A DNA stretch of 64,000 nt from CAZFOB01 sp964520325. GTDB lineage: Bacteria > Actinomycetota > JAICYB01. A program made the translations under genes and the position numbers. The notes beneath the pieces were generated by a model, which saw nothing but the letters and a program-made list of their open reading frames with translations, made no database searches and was not told the DNA's origin. Shown here in pieces: positions 1 through 7,838 of the stretch; positions within the stretch are counted from its first letter, which is position 1, and every line of letters begins with the position of its first letter. The DNA is taken from NCBI GenBank assembly GCA_964520325.1, contig CAZFOB010000018.1, forward strand, positions 1-64,000, in the 5' to 3' direction.

Positions 1-1341
1 GGCGGGTCGCGGCGCGCCCGGGGCGCCCGGGCCTGGGGCCGCGCCGATCGATGAGAAGCCGCCGCCGCTGCTATCGCTACCGGGCCCGGCCGCTCCCTGC
101 TCGACCGGCGGATCGTCCCCGAAGCTCTCGTCCTGTTGGGCAAGCGCCTGCTCGCCGGCCGCCAAGCTCGCGGCGATCGGGTCGATGGGGGCCGAGCGCG
201 CAAGCAGCGCAAGCAGCGCAACCATCACCATCGCCCACGCGCCCCCCGCCAGCTGAACGTTGACGCGTGGCATCGTCATCTGCCCGGCCAGGAACGGGTG
301 CTCGATAAAGCGGTACGACAGCGCCCCCAGCGCGATGGCCAGGGCGATCCCTCCGGCCGCCACCACCGTCGGGTGCCAGTCGACGTCCACACCGGGACGC
401 ACCAGAGCCACGATCGGCCAGTGCCACAGGTAGATGCCGTAGGAACGAGTGCCCAGGAAGCGCGGGACGCGCGAGCTGAGCAGATCGTTGGCCGATCGCA
501 AACGCGCCGCTCCCATGATGAGGCCGACGGTCGCCCCTTGCGCCGCAAGGAACCCGGCCGGATAAAGGAATCCGGACGCATCGCCGACGAGCGCGAACAT
601 CACGACGAGCGTGACCGCGCTCGCCCCGAGCAGAAGCAGCGCAGCTCGCTCTGACATGCGCGTCGTGCCCTTCGGGCGCCTCGAGAGAAACACCGCGAAC
701 AGCGCGCCGGCGAGCAGGGCACCGATGCGCGTGTCGGTGCCGTAGTACGCGCGTGTCGGACCGTTGGTGCGCGCAAAGATGGCCATGAGCGTGAGCGACG
801 CGATAAGGCCGGCCGCAAGCGCGCGCAACGCGAACGTGCGCGAGCGGCGAACCACTGCCAGTGCCACGAACGGCAGCACGACGTAGGCCTGCACCTCGAT
901 GGCGATCGACCACAGGTGGCGGACGAGCGGCGGACGTCCCACTCCTCCGAAGTACGAGCTGCCTTCCCTGATCAGGTGCCAGTTCGTTAGTCCCGCGAGC
1001 GAGGAGACGATGTCGCGCCCCAGGCGATGGGCGTCCTCGTCGGCGAGGAAGAGTCCGGCCACCGCCAGCGCCGCCAGCAGGACGATGAGCGCCGGGACGA
1101 TCCTTCGTGTTCGCCGCCGCGCGTATGCCGCCAGGTCGATCGCGCCGGTCTTGGCGTGTTCCGACAGCAAGAGAGAGGTGAGGAGGTACCCCGAGAGCAC
1201 GAAGAACATCTCGACACCTAGAAACCCGCCCGACACCACGCCCGGGCCTGCGTGGTAGCCGAGCACCGCGACGAGCGCGATGCCGCGGATGCCGTCGAGC
1301 GACGGCACGCGCACCGCAGACGAATCCACAGCCCCACCCAT
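1..1341 (-). CDS. Membrane acyltransferase, OafA/YrhL (acyltransferase 3) family, 3' end outside window
   Basis: The minus-strand frame starts with ATG at 1341 and stays open to the window edge (447 codons), so the C-terminus is missing. The N-terminus has LDGIRGIALVAVLGYHAG and then FFVLSGYLLTSLLL, the usual first helices of acyltransferase-3 proteins; HLWSIAIEVQAY near residue 150 matches the family HxWSLxxExxxY block. Many hydrophobic helices follow to about residue 370. A Pro/Gly/Ser-rich segment then begins, as in members that carry an extracytoplasmic SGNH domain, which would lie beyond position 1. Family members transfer acyl groups to cell-surface glycans or lipids from the membrane. 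Substrate unknown. Family call is secure; the missing domain is inference. Confidence 0.85.
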   Translation of the reverse strand, partial: MGGAVDSSAVRVPSLDGIRGIALVAVLGYHAGPGVVSGGFLGVEMFFVLSGYLLTSLLLSEHAKTGAIDLAAYARRRTRRIVPALIVLLAALAVAGLFLADEDAHRLGRDIVSSLAGLTNWHLIREGSSYFGGVGRPPLVRHLWSIAIEVQAYVVLPFVALAVVRRSRTFALRALAAGLIASLTLMAIFARTNGPTRAYYGTDTRIGALLAGALFAVFLSRRPKGTTRMSERAALLLLGASAVTLVVMFALVGDASGFLYPAGFLAAQGATVGLIMGAARLRSANDLLSSRVPRFLGTRSYGIYLWHWPIVALVRPGVDVDWHPTVVAAGGIALAIALGALSYRFIEHPFLAGQMTMPRVNVQLAGGAWAMVMVALLALLARSAPIDPIAASLAAGEQALAQQDESFGDDPPVEQGAAGPGSDSSGGGFSSIGAAPGPGAPGAPRPA

Positions 1342-1401
1342 GCGTACAGTGTGCTGCCTCTGGAAGACTGACGGGGCCTCCGTGGAGAGGCCGGACGATT
1401 A

Positions 1402-1518
1402 CTACTCTTCGAACGCCGTCCTCGAGACACCTGATTGGCGGATGATCGCGCCCAGCGTCCCGCGCCGGAGCTCCTTCGCGCAGACCTGGCGGCCGGACAG
1501 GACTCGAAGCCTAGCCAC
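1402..1518 (-). pseudogene. hicA: hicA toxin remnant with internal deletion
   Basis: A GTG-started frame of 38 codons overlaps the 3' end of hicB by 8 bases. Its first 13 residues (VARLRVLSGRQVC) match the N-terminus of HicA mRNA interferases. The next residues, AKELRRGTLGAIIRQSGVSR, match the HicA C-terminus. The middle of the protein, normally about 30 residues and including the catalytic GSH-type histidine, is absent and the two ends are joined in frame. HicA proteins are usually 60-85 residues, so this product should be inactive. The family match is from recognition of motifs; an alignment would settle it. Confidence 0.72.
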
Positions 1519-1738
1519 CACCCACCCGGAGACGGGTGACGTAGACCTCAGTGTGCAGCCGACGGTCGATCTCCGATCGGTCGGCTGACTCAAGGAACAG
1601 CTCGATCGCCTCCACAAGGTTCTTTCGAGCTTCCTCGACGGTTGCGCCTTGGCTGGCGATGTCCAGCTCGGGACAGAGGGCGACGTAGCCGTCGTCCTCG
1701 CGCTCGATGATCGCTGTCAGGTCGTTCGGTTCCCCCAT
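1511..1738 (-). CDS. hicB: HicB-family antitoxin
   Basis: The protein (75 residues from the ATG at 1738) has the HicB core: DLTAIIEREDDGYVALCPEL, then a G-T/V-EEARxNLxEAIELFLE helix. HicB proteins bind and neutralise HicA and often repress their own operon. An upstream in-frame ATG at 1831 would add 31 residues and overlap the divergent ligase start (the CATG at 1829-1832 carries both ATGs), but conservation begins at about residue 32 of that longer form, so the inner ATG is preferred. The partner hicA just downstream is a deleted remnant, so this antitoxin appears orphaned. No separate C-terminal DNA-binding domain is visible. Confidence 0.75.
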   Translation of the reverse strand: MGEPNDLTAIIEREDDGYVALCPELDIASQGATVEEARKNLVEAIELFLESADRSEIDRRLHTEVYVTRLRVGGG

Positions 1739-1814
1739 GGCTTCAACCAGTGTGCCATCTATCTTGTCGGGGACCTCGCGTCGAGCGCTGTCGAATGGTA
1801 GAGGGCTATCGGAC

Positions 1815-1829
1815 GGGTCAAACTGACCC
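1815..1829. promoter_or_regulatory. Perfect inverted repeat GGGTCA-AAC-TGACCC at the fadD3-like start
   Basis: Six-base arms with a three-base spacer end directly before the ATG of the acyl-CoA ligase gene at 1830. Placement at a start codon in the gap between divergent genes suggests an operator for a dimeric repressor. No repressor gene is adjacent, so the regulator is unknown. Confidence 0.5.
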
Positions 1830-3419
1830 ATGCTCGAATCTCAAGAGACTCGCGGTGATCTGCGCTGGGGGACGATCCCCGGCCTGGTCGCGTGGGCCGG
1901 TCGGGAGTTCGGCGACCGCGAGGCCCTGGTCGACGGCGACGCCCGGGTGTCGTTCGCGGGACTCGCGGCAGCGGTCGACCAGTCGGCGCGGGCGGCGATG
2001 ACTGCGGGAGTCGATCGCGGCGATCGCGTGGCCATCTGGGCCCCCAACTGCTGGGAGTGGATCGTCGCCGCTTTGGGTGTCTTGTCGGCGGGCGGAGTGC
2101 TCGTGCCGATCAACACGCGCTTCAAGGGACGCGAAGCCGCCTACGTGATCGAACGCTCGGGGGCCAAGCTCCTGTTCACGGTCGCCGGTTTCCTGGACAT
2201 CGATTACGTGGAGTTGCTTCGCCGCGAGCCGGGGGCCGATCCCGTTGAGCGCACTGTGATCCTTCGCGGGCCGGCACCGGAGGGCACTGTGTCGTGGGCC
2301 GACTACGTGCTCGGCTCCGACGCCACCTCGATGGCAGAACTGCGCGGGCGCACCGACAACCTCGGCCCCGACGATCTCTGCGACATCATGTTCACCTCAG
2401 GGACGACCGGACGTCCGAAGGGCGTCATGGCCACGCACGGACAGACGCTTCGCGTGTTCGAAGTCTGGTCGCGTCTTGTGGGCCTGCGCGAAGGCGATCG
2501 TTACCTGATCGTCAATCCGTTCTTCCACACCTTCGGCTACAAAGCCGGGTTCATCGCGTGCCTGATGCGCGGCGCGACGATCGTCCCGCATGCGGTCTTC
2601 GATGTGCCGCAGGTGTTGCAGCGCATCCGCGAAGAACAGATCACGATGCTCCCCGGTCCACCGACGCTCTATCAGTCGATCCTCGGCGTGACCGACCGTG
2701 GCGATCTTTCGTCGTTGCGGCTCGCGGTGACGGGAGCGGCCGTCGTTGCGGTCGAGCTCATCAGGCGTATGCGCTCCGAACTCACCTTCGAAACGATCCT
2801 CACCGCCTACGGACTGACGGAGTCGACGGGTGTCGTCACGATGTGCCGCGACGGCGACGACGCGGAGACGATCGCGACGACATCGGGGTGCGCGATCCCG
2901 GATACCGAGGTGCGCATCGTCGATGCCGAAGGTCGAGTGGTCGCGATGGGGGAGCCCGGCGAGATCGTCGTCCGCGGCTACAACGTCATGCGGGGTTACT
3001 ACCAGGACCCGCAAGCCACGGCCGACGCCATCGACGCGGACGGCTTCCTGCGCACCGGCGACATCGGCGTGATCGACGAGCGCGGTTACGTCCGCATCAC
3101 CGACCGCAAGAAGGACATGTTCATCGTCGGCGGCTTCAATGCCTATCCGGCCGAGATCGAGAACGATCTGCTCGAGCACCCGTCCGTCGCTCAGGTTGCG
3201 GTCGTCGGCGTGCCGGACGAACGGATGGGCGAGATTGGCGTGGCGTTCGTCGTTGCGCGCCCAGGCGTCAGTGTTGATTCGGAAGAGTTGATCACATGGG
3301 CGCGCGAGAAGATGGCGAACTACAAGGTGCCGAGACGTGTTGAAGTGGTCGATTCCTTGCCGCTCAACGCGAGCGGCAAGGTCCTCAAGTTCGAGCTCCG
3401 AGACAGGGTGGTGGGATGA
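1830..3419 (+). CDS. AMP-forming acyl-CoA synthetase, FadD3-like
   Basis: 529 residues, full length for ANL-superfamily ligases. The phosphate loop FTSGTTGRPKG lies near residue 188, the adenosine motif AYGLTEST near 325, RTGDIGVIDERGY near 409 and the catalytic lysine region NASGKVLKFEL near 515. The N-terminal block (GDREALVDGDARVSFAGLAA, VLVPINTRFKGREAAYVI) resembles FadD3, the mycobacterial ligase that activates the HIP side product of sterol-ring degradation, but specificity cannot be read from sequence. It activates a carboxylate with ATP and CoA in the cytoplasm. The gene leads a tightly coupled operon, its stop overlapping the next start (ATGA). The inverted repeat just upstream may control it. 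Confidence 0.85.
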   Translation: MLESQETRGDLRWGTIPGLVAWAGREFGDREALVDGDARVSFAGLAAAVDQSARAAMTAGVDRGDRVAIWAPNCWEWIVAALGVLSAGGVLVPINTRFKGREAAYVIERSGAKLLFTVAGFLDIDYVELLRREPGADPVERTVILRGPAPEGTVSWADYVLGSDATSMAELRGRTDNLGPDDLCDIMFTSGTTGRPKGVMATHGQTLRVFEVWSRLVGLREGDRYLIVNPFFHTFGYKAGFIACLMRGATIVPHAVFDVPQVLQRIREEQITMLPGPPTLYQSILGVTDRGDLSSLRLAVTGAAVVAVELIRRMRSELTFETILTAYGLTESTGVVTMCRDGDDAETIATTSGCAIPDTEVRIVDAEGRVVAMGEPGEIVVRGYNVMRGYYQDPQATADAIDADGFLRTGDIGVIDERGYVRITDRKKDMFIVGGFNAYPAEIENDLLEHPSVAQVAVVGVPDERMGEIGVAFVVARPGVSVDSEELITWAREKMANYKVPRRVEVVDSLPLNASGKVLKFELRDRVVG

Positions 3420-4225
3420 GCGAAGATCCGACGAAAGCGTTCCTGTCAGACGACCCGATCGAGCTCGGCTCGATGCTCTTCACGCTCGTCGAGCCGCATC
3501 GCGGACACGAAGTCGAATACAACCGGTGGTACGAACGCGATCACTTCTATGCGGGCTGTCTGATGGGCCCGTGGAACTTCTCCGGCGGACGGTTCGTGTG
3601 TACCCGCGATCTGAAAGCACTGCGGCACCCGAGACCCTCTCCGATCGTCCCGTCGTCGGAAGTCGGTTCGTTCCTGGCGATGTACTGGATCCTCAAAGGC
3701 AAACACGAGGAGTGGACGCGCTGGGGACGGCGACAAGTCAAGGTCCTTATCGACGCCGACCGGATGTTCCCGCACCGCGATCACGTCCATACGCAGATGT
3801 ACAACTTCGAATGGAGCGTGAACCGCGATAGCGGTGGTGTTCCCGCCGAGCTTGCGCTCGACCATCCATTCAAGGGACTCGTGGTCGTGTGGGCGCAGGC
3901 GAAGCCGGGCAAGAGCCGGGACGAGGTCATGGAGTGGTACCGGACCGAGCACCTTCCGCAGACCCTGCCGGGATCGGCAACGGCGCTGTGTCTCTGCTTC
4001 ACACCTATCCCGATGCCGTCTGGACAACCGTCGGGAGTGAAGGAGAGCTCGGGAGATGAACAGCGGTTCTTGCGGCTGTACTTCCTGGACCGTGAACCGT
4101 CTGAGATCTGGGCCGACCAGTTCGCGAGCAACGAGGGGTCGGACAGGCCCACCGACGTCGAGCTCGTTTCGGCGTTCCTTCCGACCGTTCCGGGCACGGA
4201 CACCTACACCGATCAGCTCTGGTGA
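3416..4225 (+). CDS. Tandem dimeric alpha/beta-barrel (EthD-like) protein of unknown function
   Basis: 269 residues with two similar halves. One begins with GSMLFTLVEPHRGHEVEYNRW and the other with KGLVVVWAQAKPGKSRDEVM. Each has a beta strand followed by an EYNRWYERDHF or EWYRTEHLP helix, the pattern of EthD-like ferredoxin-fold barrels in which (W/Y)xxxHxP marks the pocket. No signal peptide. The start overlaps the ligase stop by four bases and its own stop overlaps the next start, so the three genes are probably co-translated. The context suggests a role in handling the ligase substrate or product. Family assignment is moderate; function is unknown. Confidence 0.6.
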   Translation: MSEDPTKAFLSDDPIELGSMLFTLVEPHRGHEVEYNRWYERDHFYAGCLMGPWNFSGGRFVCTRDLKALRHPRPSPIVPSSEVGSFLAMYWILKGKHEEWTRWGRRQVKVLIDADRMFPHRDHVHTQMYNFEWSVNRDSGGVPAELALDHPFKGLVVVWAQAKPGKSRDEVMEWYRTEHLPQTLPGSATALCLCFTPIPMPSGQPSGVKESSGDEQRFLRLYFLDREPSEIWADQFASNEGSDRPTDVELVSAFLPTVPGTDTYTDQLW

Positions 4226-4650
4226 GGCGACTCGAGCTGACCTTCGCCGTCTTCTTCGCGCTGTTCTGCGTGGGCTGGTTGATCTTCGACATGCCGGCCG
4301 CACTCGGGCTGATCGACGAGTCGACGGGCTGGTACGCGATCAACGTCGACCCCATCTTCCAAAACCCGCCGCTATGGCTGAAGACCGTCGGTTGGTTCGC
4401 GCTGCTCTACGGCCCGCTGTACGGACTGTCGGCGTATGGCTTCGTCAAGCGCGCGACGTGGCTGCCGAAGGTCGTGCTTCCGCTCGCCGGAATGATCGTC
4501 GCGACGACGACGGTCTACTTCGTCGAAGAGCTTTCCGGCGACGTTCCACCACTCAACTGGACGCTCTTCTACGCGCTGAACGTGCCATACCTGGTGATCC
4601 CACCCGCTGCGGCGCTGTACGTCTCGCTGCGCAGGCCGAGAGCGCCATGA
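4222..4650 (+). CDS. EXPERA/emopamil-binding-like membrane protein
   Basis: 142 residues with four predicted membrane helices: LELTFAVFFALFCVGWLIF, the WLKTVGWFALLYGPLYGLSA region, VVLPLAGMIVATTTVYFVEE and LFYALNVPYLVIPPAAALYV. The loop NVDPIFQNPPLWLKTVGW and the later acidic residue in the third helix match the EXPERA fold of sterol isomerases and TMEM97. Family members bind sterols or act as sterol delta8-delta7 isomerases; this is family knowledge, not proof for this protein. GTG start, overlapping the previous stop. Together with the FadD3-like ligase it hints at sterol-related chemistry. Confidence 0.55.
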   Translation: MRRLELTFAVFFALFCVGWLIFDMPAALGLIDESTGWYAINVDPIFQNPPLWLKTVGWFALLYGPLYGLSAYGFVKRATWLPKVVLPLAGMIVATTTVYFVEELSGDVPPLNWTLFYALNVPYLVIPPAAALYVSLRRPRAP

Positions 4651-4655
4651 CGTGC

Positions 4656-4672
4656 TAAAATCGCACATCATG
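4656..4672 (+). promoter_or_regulatory. Leaderless promoter (TAAAAT) for the HTH-nucleotidyltransferase gene
   Basis: TAAAAT lies at 4656-4661, eight bases before the ATG at 4670. This places the expected transcription start at or next to the start codon and rules out the GTG at 4652, which would sit upstream of the -10 box. Confidence 0.5.
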
Positions 4673-5176
4673 ACCCTAACCGGATCCGATGTTGGTAAGC
4701 GGATCTTCGCTGCTCGTCGCGCTGCTGGCCTAACGCAAGCGGACCTCGCATCGCGCGTCGGACTCGACCGCACGGTGCTATCAAAGATTGAGTCGGGGCG
4801 GCGCCGAGTCGGCGTCCATGAGATCGGCGCGTTCGCGACCGCCCTCGGGCGGGCGGCCGATTGGTTCCTTACACGCGACGCCGACGGGCCGGACCTTGCT
4901 CGGCTCAAACGAATGCGACGACGGATCCTGGCGGTTGCGTCCAAGCACGGAGCGACGAACGTGCGCGTGTTCGGATCTGTTGTGCGCGGTGATGGCGATG
5001 CGCAGAGCGACGTCGATCTCCTCGTCGACATGCCGTCCGATCACAGCCTTTTCGATCGTGCTGCGCTTATCGTCGATCTCACGGAGCTGCTGGGGTGCGA
5101 CGTCGACGTTGCTACGCCTCAGGCGTTGCGTGAGCGCATGCGCGATCGCGTTCTGCGTGAGGCCGTCGCTCTGTGA
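4670..5176 (+). CDS. XRE-HTH fused to MNT nucleotidyltransferase (antitoxin of a HEPN/MNT pair)
   Basis: 168 residues. Residues 5-60 form an XRE-type HTH (KRIFAARRAAGLTQADLASR followed by GLDRTVLSKIESGRR). After about residue 90 comes a minimal nucleotidyltransferase core, NVRVFGSVVRGDGDAQSDVD, with the GSxxRG and SDxD metal-binding motifs intact. MNT proteins inactivate HepT-type HEPN RNases by adenylylating them; the fused HTH would allow autoregulation. The downstream partner is broken. The start is chosen at 4670 because the -10 box at 4656-4661 falls eight bases before it. Confidence 0.78.
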   Translation: MTLTGSDVGKRIFAARRAAGLTQADLASRVGLDRTVLSKIESGRRRVGVHEIGAFATALGRAADWFLTRDADGPDLARLKRMRRRILAVASKHGATNVRVFGSVVRGDGDAQSDVDLLVDMPSDHSLFDRAALIVDLTELLGCDVDVATPQALRERMRDRVLREAVAL

Positions 5177-5374
5177 GGAGCGACCGCGAGCGAATCTCGG
5201 ACATGCTCGAGGCGATCGCACGGATTGCGGAACGTGCACCCTTGAAGGAGACATTCAGTGACGACGAGCGCGTACTTTCACATCGATGTCGATGAGGTCT
5301 GGCGAACGGTAGAACGTGATCTCCCGCTACTCAGAGAACAACTGTCTTCGATCCTTGCCGGATTCGCTGACTAG
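5173..5374 (+). pseudogene. hepT: hepT (HEPN toxin) remnant: deletion plus frameshift
   Basis: Starts by overlapping the antitoxin stop (GTGA). The first frame reads VRSDRERISDMLEAIARIAE, the usual HepT N-terminus. From about 5258, in the +1 frame, comes VTTSAYFHIDVDEVWRTVER and then DLPLLREQLSSIL, the HepT C-terminus, ending at a TAG at 5372. About 45-50 central residues are missing, including the RxxxxH catalytic motif of HEPN RNases, and the remaining halves are out of frame. Non-functional as written. Confidence 0.72.
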
Positions 5375-5396
5375 ACCCTTTCCTTATACGAGGGTC
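5374..5396. terminator. Possible terminator hairpin GACCCT/AGGGTC between convergent genes
   Basis: Six-base perfect arms (5374-5379 and 5391-5396) flank an 11-base AT-rich loop, between the hepT remnant and the end of the minus-strand hydrolase gene. There is no clear U-tract, so it is a weak candidate. Confidence 0.3.
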
Positions 5397-6556
5397 ACCA
5401 GACCGGCGCGGCTTGCGATGCCGACGCTGCGGCGCGCTTGCCGGATCATGTGCCGGTCGTGTCCGTTGGTGAGATAGCAGAACGACACACCCGTCTCCGG
5501 ATCTGCCTGCGCGATCTGACCGCCGGCGCCGCCGTGTCCGAAAGCGCGCGGCGACTGCGTCTTGCCGAAGCCGCGCATGTGCGCCTTGCCGTCATCGCCG
5601 GCGACAACCGTGCCGAGCGCGCGCGATGCGGGGACGCCCATCATCGGGTCGGGCAGCATGTTGCGCACGCGCGCCGTTCCGTCCAGCAGAACTTCGGGAT
5701 CCCAGATGTCGTCGTTGTCCAAAAGGCCGTTGTGCAGCAGGCCCTGGTAGAAGAGCGCGACATCGGCGGCGTTGCTGAAGCCACCACCACCGGGGATACC
5801 GACTTCGCGTGATTCGCTCTCGTTCAGCGTGAGTCCGAAGTCGCCCATCGCCGCCAGGCTTCCACGCGGTGCGGGGATCTCGCGGATGCCGAACGCGGCC
5901 TCCATCTCGTCCGGCGTCATCATCTCGCCGACGTAGACGACCTCGGCGAGGTTCGTCTGCTCGTCCGGCTTGAGTCCGAGTGCGAACGACTTCAGACCGA
6001 GCGGTTCGAGGACGCGCTGCTTGATGTAGTCGCGGTGATCGATGCCGGTGGTCTTCGTGAGGATGTCCATCAGCACCCAGTGCGCGGAAGTTGCGTGGTA
6101 CATGAACTGCGTCCCGGGCACCCAGTTGAGCTTCCAGCGCGGGTAGACGGTCAGCCGCTGCTCGTGGCTGCTCCAGTGCGGCGGTCCCATGATCCCGTTC
6201 GGGAACCCGGCGGTGTGCAGCAGGACGTGCTCGACGGTGACGTCCTCCTTCCCGTTCTCACCGAACCCGGGCAGGATGTCGGCCACCTTGTCGGTGATCG
6301 AGACCTTGCCTTCACCGAGCAGCGTCCAGAAGGCCGACACGGAGAAGGCCTTCGTCGAGCTGAAGATGGGGTAGCGCGTGTCGTTAGTGGCGTCCCCAAA
6401 GGACTCGTGGGCGATGACCTTTCCGTCCTTCGCTACCGCGAACTGCGCAGAGGGCAGCAGTCCAACGTCGACTTCCTTACGCACGCGCTCCGACAGCGCG
6501 GCGACGCGCTCGGGAACGAGCCCAGCTTCCGAGATCCTGTCGACGTCGATCGTCAT
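5384..6556 (-). CDS. Serine hydrolase of the class C beta-lactamase/esterase (EstB) fold
   Basis: 390 residues from the ATG at 6556 (MTIDVDRISEAGL). PIFSSTKAFS near residue 68 carries the SxxK nucleophile motif; MYHATSAHWVL near 145 is the Y-x-S/N region; AFGHGGAGG near 355 is the HxG motif. Such proteins are usually esterases, lactonases or peptidases rather than antibiotic resistance enzymes. No signal peptide, so cytoplasmic. The start at 6556 follows the P450 stop by 29 bases; a longer start at 6640 would overlap the P450. It is co-directional with the P450 upstream, suggesting an oxidation-then-hydrolysis operon. Substrate unknown. Confidence 0.75.
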   Translation of the reverse strand: MTIDVDRISEAGLVPERVAALSERVRKEVDVGLLPSAQFAVAKDGKVIAHESFGDATNDTRYPIFSSTKAFSVSAFWTLLGEGKVSITDKVADILPGFGENGKEDVTVEHVLLHTAGFPNGIMGPPHWSSHEQRLTVYPRWKLNWVPGTQFMYHATSAHWVLMDILTKTTGIDHRDYIKQRVLEPLGLKSFALGLKPDEQTNLAEVVYVGEMMTPDEMEAAFGIREIPAPRGSLAAMGDFGLTLNESESREVGIPGGGGFSNAADVALFYQGLLHNGLLDNDDIWDPEVLLDGTARVRNMLPDPMMGVPASRALGTVVAGDDGKAHMRGFGKTQSPRAFGHGGAGGQIAQADPETGVSFCYLTNGHDRHMIRQARRSVGIASRAGLVTLV

Positions 6557-6585
6557 GCCTTTTTCACCTTGGCTTCCCCCTTGTG

Positions 6586-7818
6586 TTACGCGGTCACCGG
6601 CAACGAGCGTAGTCCTCTGAACGGGAACGTTTTCCGCCAATCGAGCTCATCGGTGGCGAAGGCAAGGTTGGGCGCCCGGCGTAACAGCTCCGGGATCGCG
6701 ATCCGCGCCTCGAGCCGCGCGAGCGGTGCCCCGAGGCAGAAGTGGATGCCACCGCCGAACGAGACGTGCGGTGTCGGTGAGCGATCGAGGATGAGGTCAT
6801 CCGGACGGTCGAACTTGTTCGGATCGCGGTTGCCGCTGCCGAGGATCGCGGTCACGCGCTGGTTGGCCGGGATCTCGACCCCCGCGATCTCGATCGGCTC
6901 GAGCGTGGTGCGCGCCGTCATCTGGATGGGCGAGTCGAAGCGCAGCAGCTCCTCGATGGCGTTGTTCACGAGGGACGGATCGTCCCGCAAGCTCGCGAAT
7001 GCGTCGGGGTGTCTCAGAAGCGCGACCGTCGAATTGCCGATGAGGTTCGCCGTCGTCTCGTGTCCGGCGATGAGAAGCAGGAGGCACGTCGCGAGCAGCT
7101 CCTCGTGGTTCAGTCGCTCGCCTTCATCCTCGGCTTCGACGAGCGCGGTGAGCAGGTCGTCGCGCGGATGCTTACGGCGCTCATCCGCGAGAGCGGTGAA
7201 GTAGTCGCGGAACTTGAGGATCGCATTCGTCCCGCGGTCGACCACGTCCTGGGAGATGTTGTCGAGGCTGAAGCTGAACATGTCGATGAGCTCGCGTCCC
7301 CACGCGGTGAAGTTGGTTCGGTCCTCGACGGGCACCCCGAGGAGCTCCGCGATCACCGTCACGGGAACCGGATACGCGAAGTCGGTCATGAGGTCGAACT
7401 CACCCACCTCAACGGCACGGTCGAGATGGTCATCGACGATCCGTTTGATCTCCGGACGCCAGTCCTCGACCGCCTTTCGGCTGAACGCGTTGTTCGCAAG
7501 ACTGCGCATCCGTGTGTGATCGGGCGGGTCCATGAGCAACAGCAGGTGCTTCACGAGGTTGATGCCCGGCCCCTCTTCTCCGCCGAGGAACGTCTGGAAG
7601 AGCATCGCGAAGAGCTCTGACTTCAATGGGTCGGACGACACATGCGGATGACGAAGGAGGGCCACGCAGTCGTCGTAACGCGAGAGCATCCAGAAGCCGG
7701 GCGGCGAATAGATCACGCGTCCGATCTCTCGGATCTGCTCGTAGGTGGGGTAGGGATCGGCCGCGAACTCGTCGGTGAACGAGTTGAAGAGGTACTGCGG
7801 GACGGTGTCCTGCGTCAT
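6586..7818 (-). CDS. Cytochrome P450
   Basis: 410 residues, normal for a soluble bacterial P450. The I-helix oxygen-activation motif AGHETTA is near residue 245, the K-helix ExxR (EELLRF) near 285, and the haem loop FGGGIHFCLGAPLAR near 360 with its axial cysteine. It monooxygenates an unknown hydrophobic substrate using electrons from a ferredoxin and reductase, which are not encoded nearby. It follows the vapBC pair by 20 bases and precedes the hydrolase gene, all on the minus strand. Subfamily cannot be fixed from sequence alone. Confidence 0.9.
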   Translation of the reverse strand: MTQDTVPQYLFNSFTDEFAADPYPTYEQIREIGRVIYSPPGFWMLSRYDDCVALLRHPHVSSDPLKSELFAMLFQTFLGGEEGPGINLVKHLLLLMDPPDHTRMRSLANNAFSRKAVEDWRPEIKRIVDDHLDRAVEVGEFDLMTDFAYPVPVTVIAELLGVPVEDRTNFTAWGRELIDMFSFSLDNISQDVVDRGTNAILKFRDYFTALADERRKHPRDDLLTALVEAEDEGERLNHEELLATCLLLLIAGHETTANLIGNSTVALLRHPDAFASLRDDPSLVNNAIEELLRFDSPIQMTARTTLEPIEIAGVEIPANQRVTAILGSGNRDPNKFDRPDDLILDRSPTPHVSFGGGIHFCLGAPLARLEARIAIPELLRRAPNLAFATDELDWRKTFPFRGLRSLPVTA

Positions 7819-7838
7819 GAGAGGCTCACTGGAAGATG

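Noticed and set aside
77..913. Long minus-strand Arg-rich frame overlapping the acyltransferase
   Set aside because: It is a shadow of the true frame (1-1341), which has the family motifs; the shadow has none.
2397..3179. 260-codon frame antisense to the FadD3-like ligase
   Set aside because: Composition is Asp/Arg-biased as expected opposite a high-GC gene; no recognisable motif.
6035..7204. 389-codon frame opposite the hydrolase and P450 genes
   Set aside because: Spans two real minus-strand genes and has no domain pattern.
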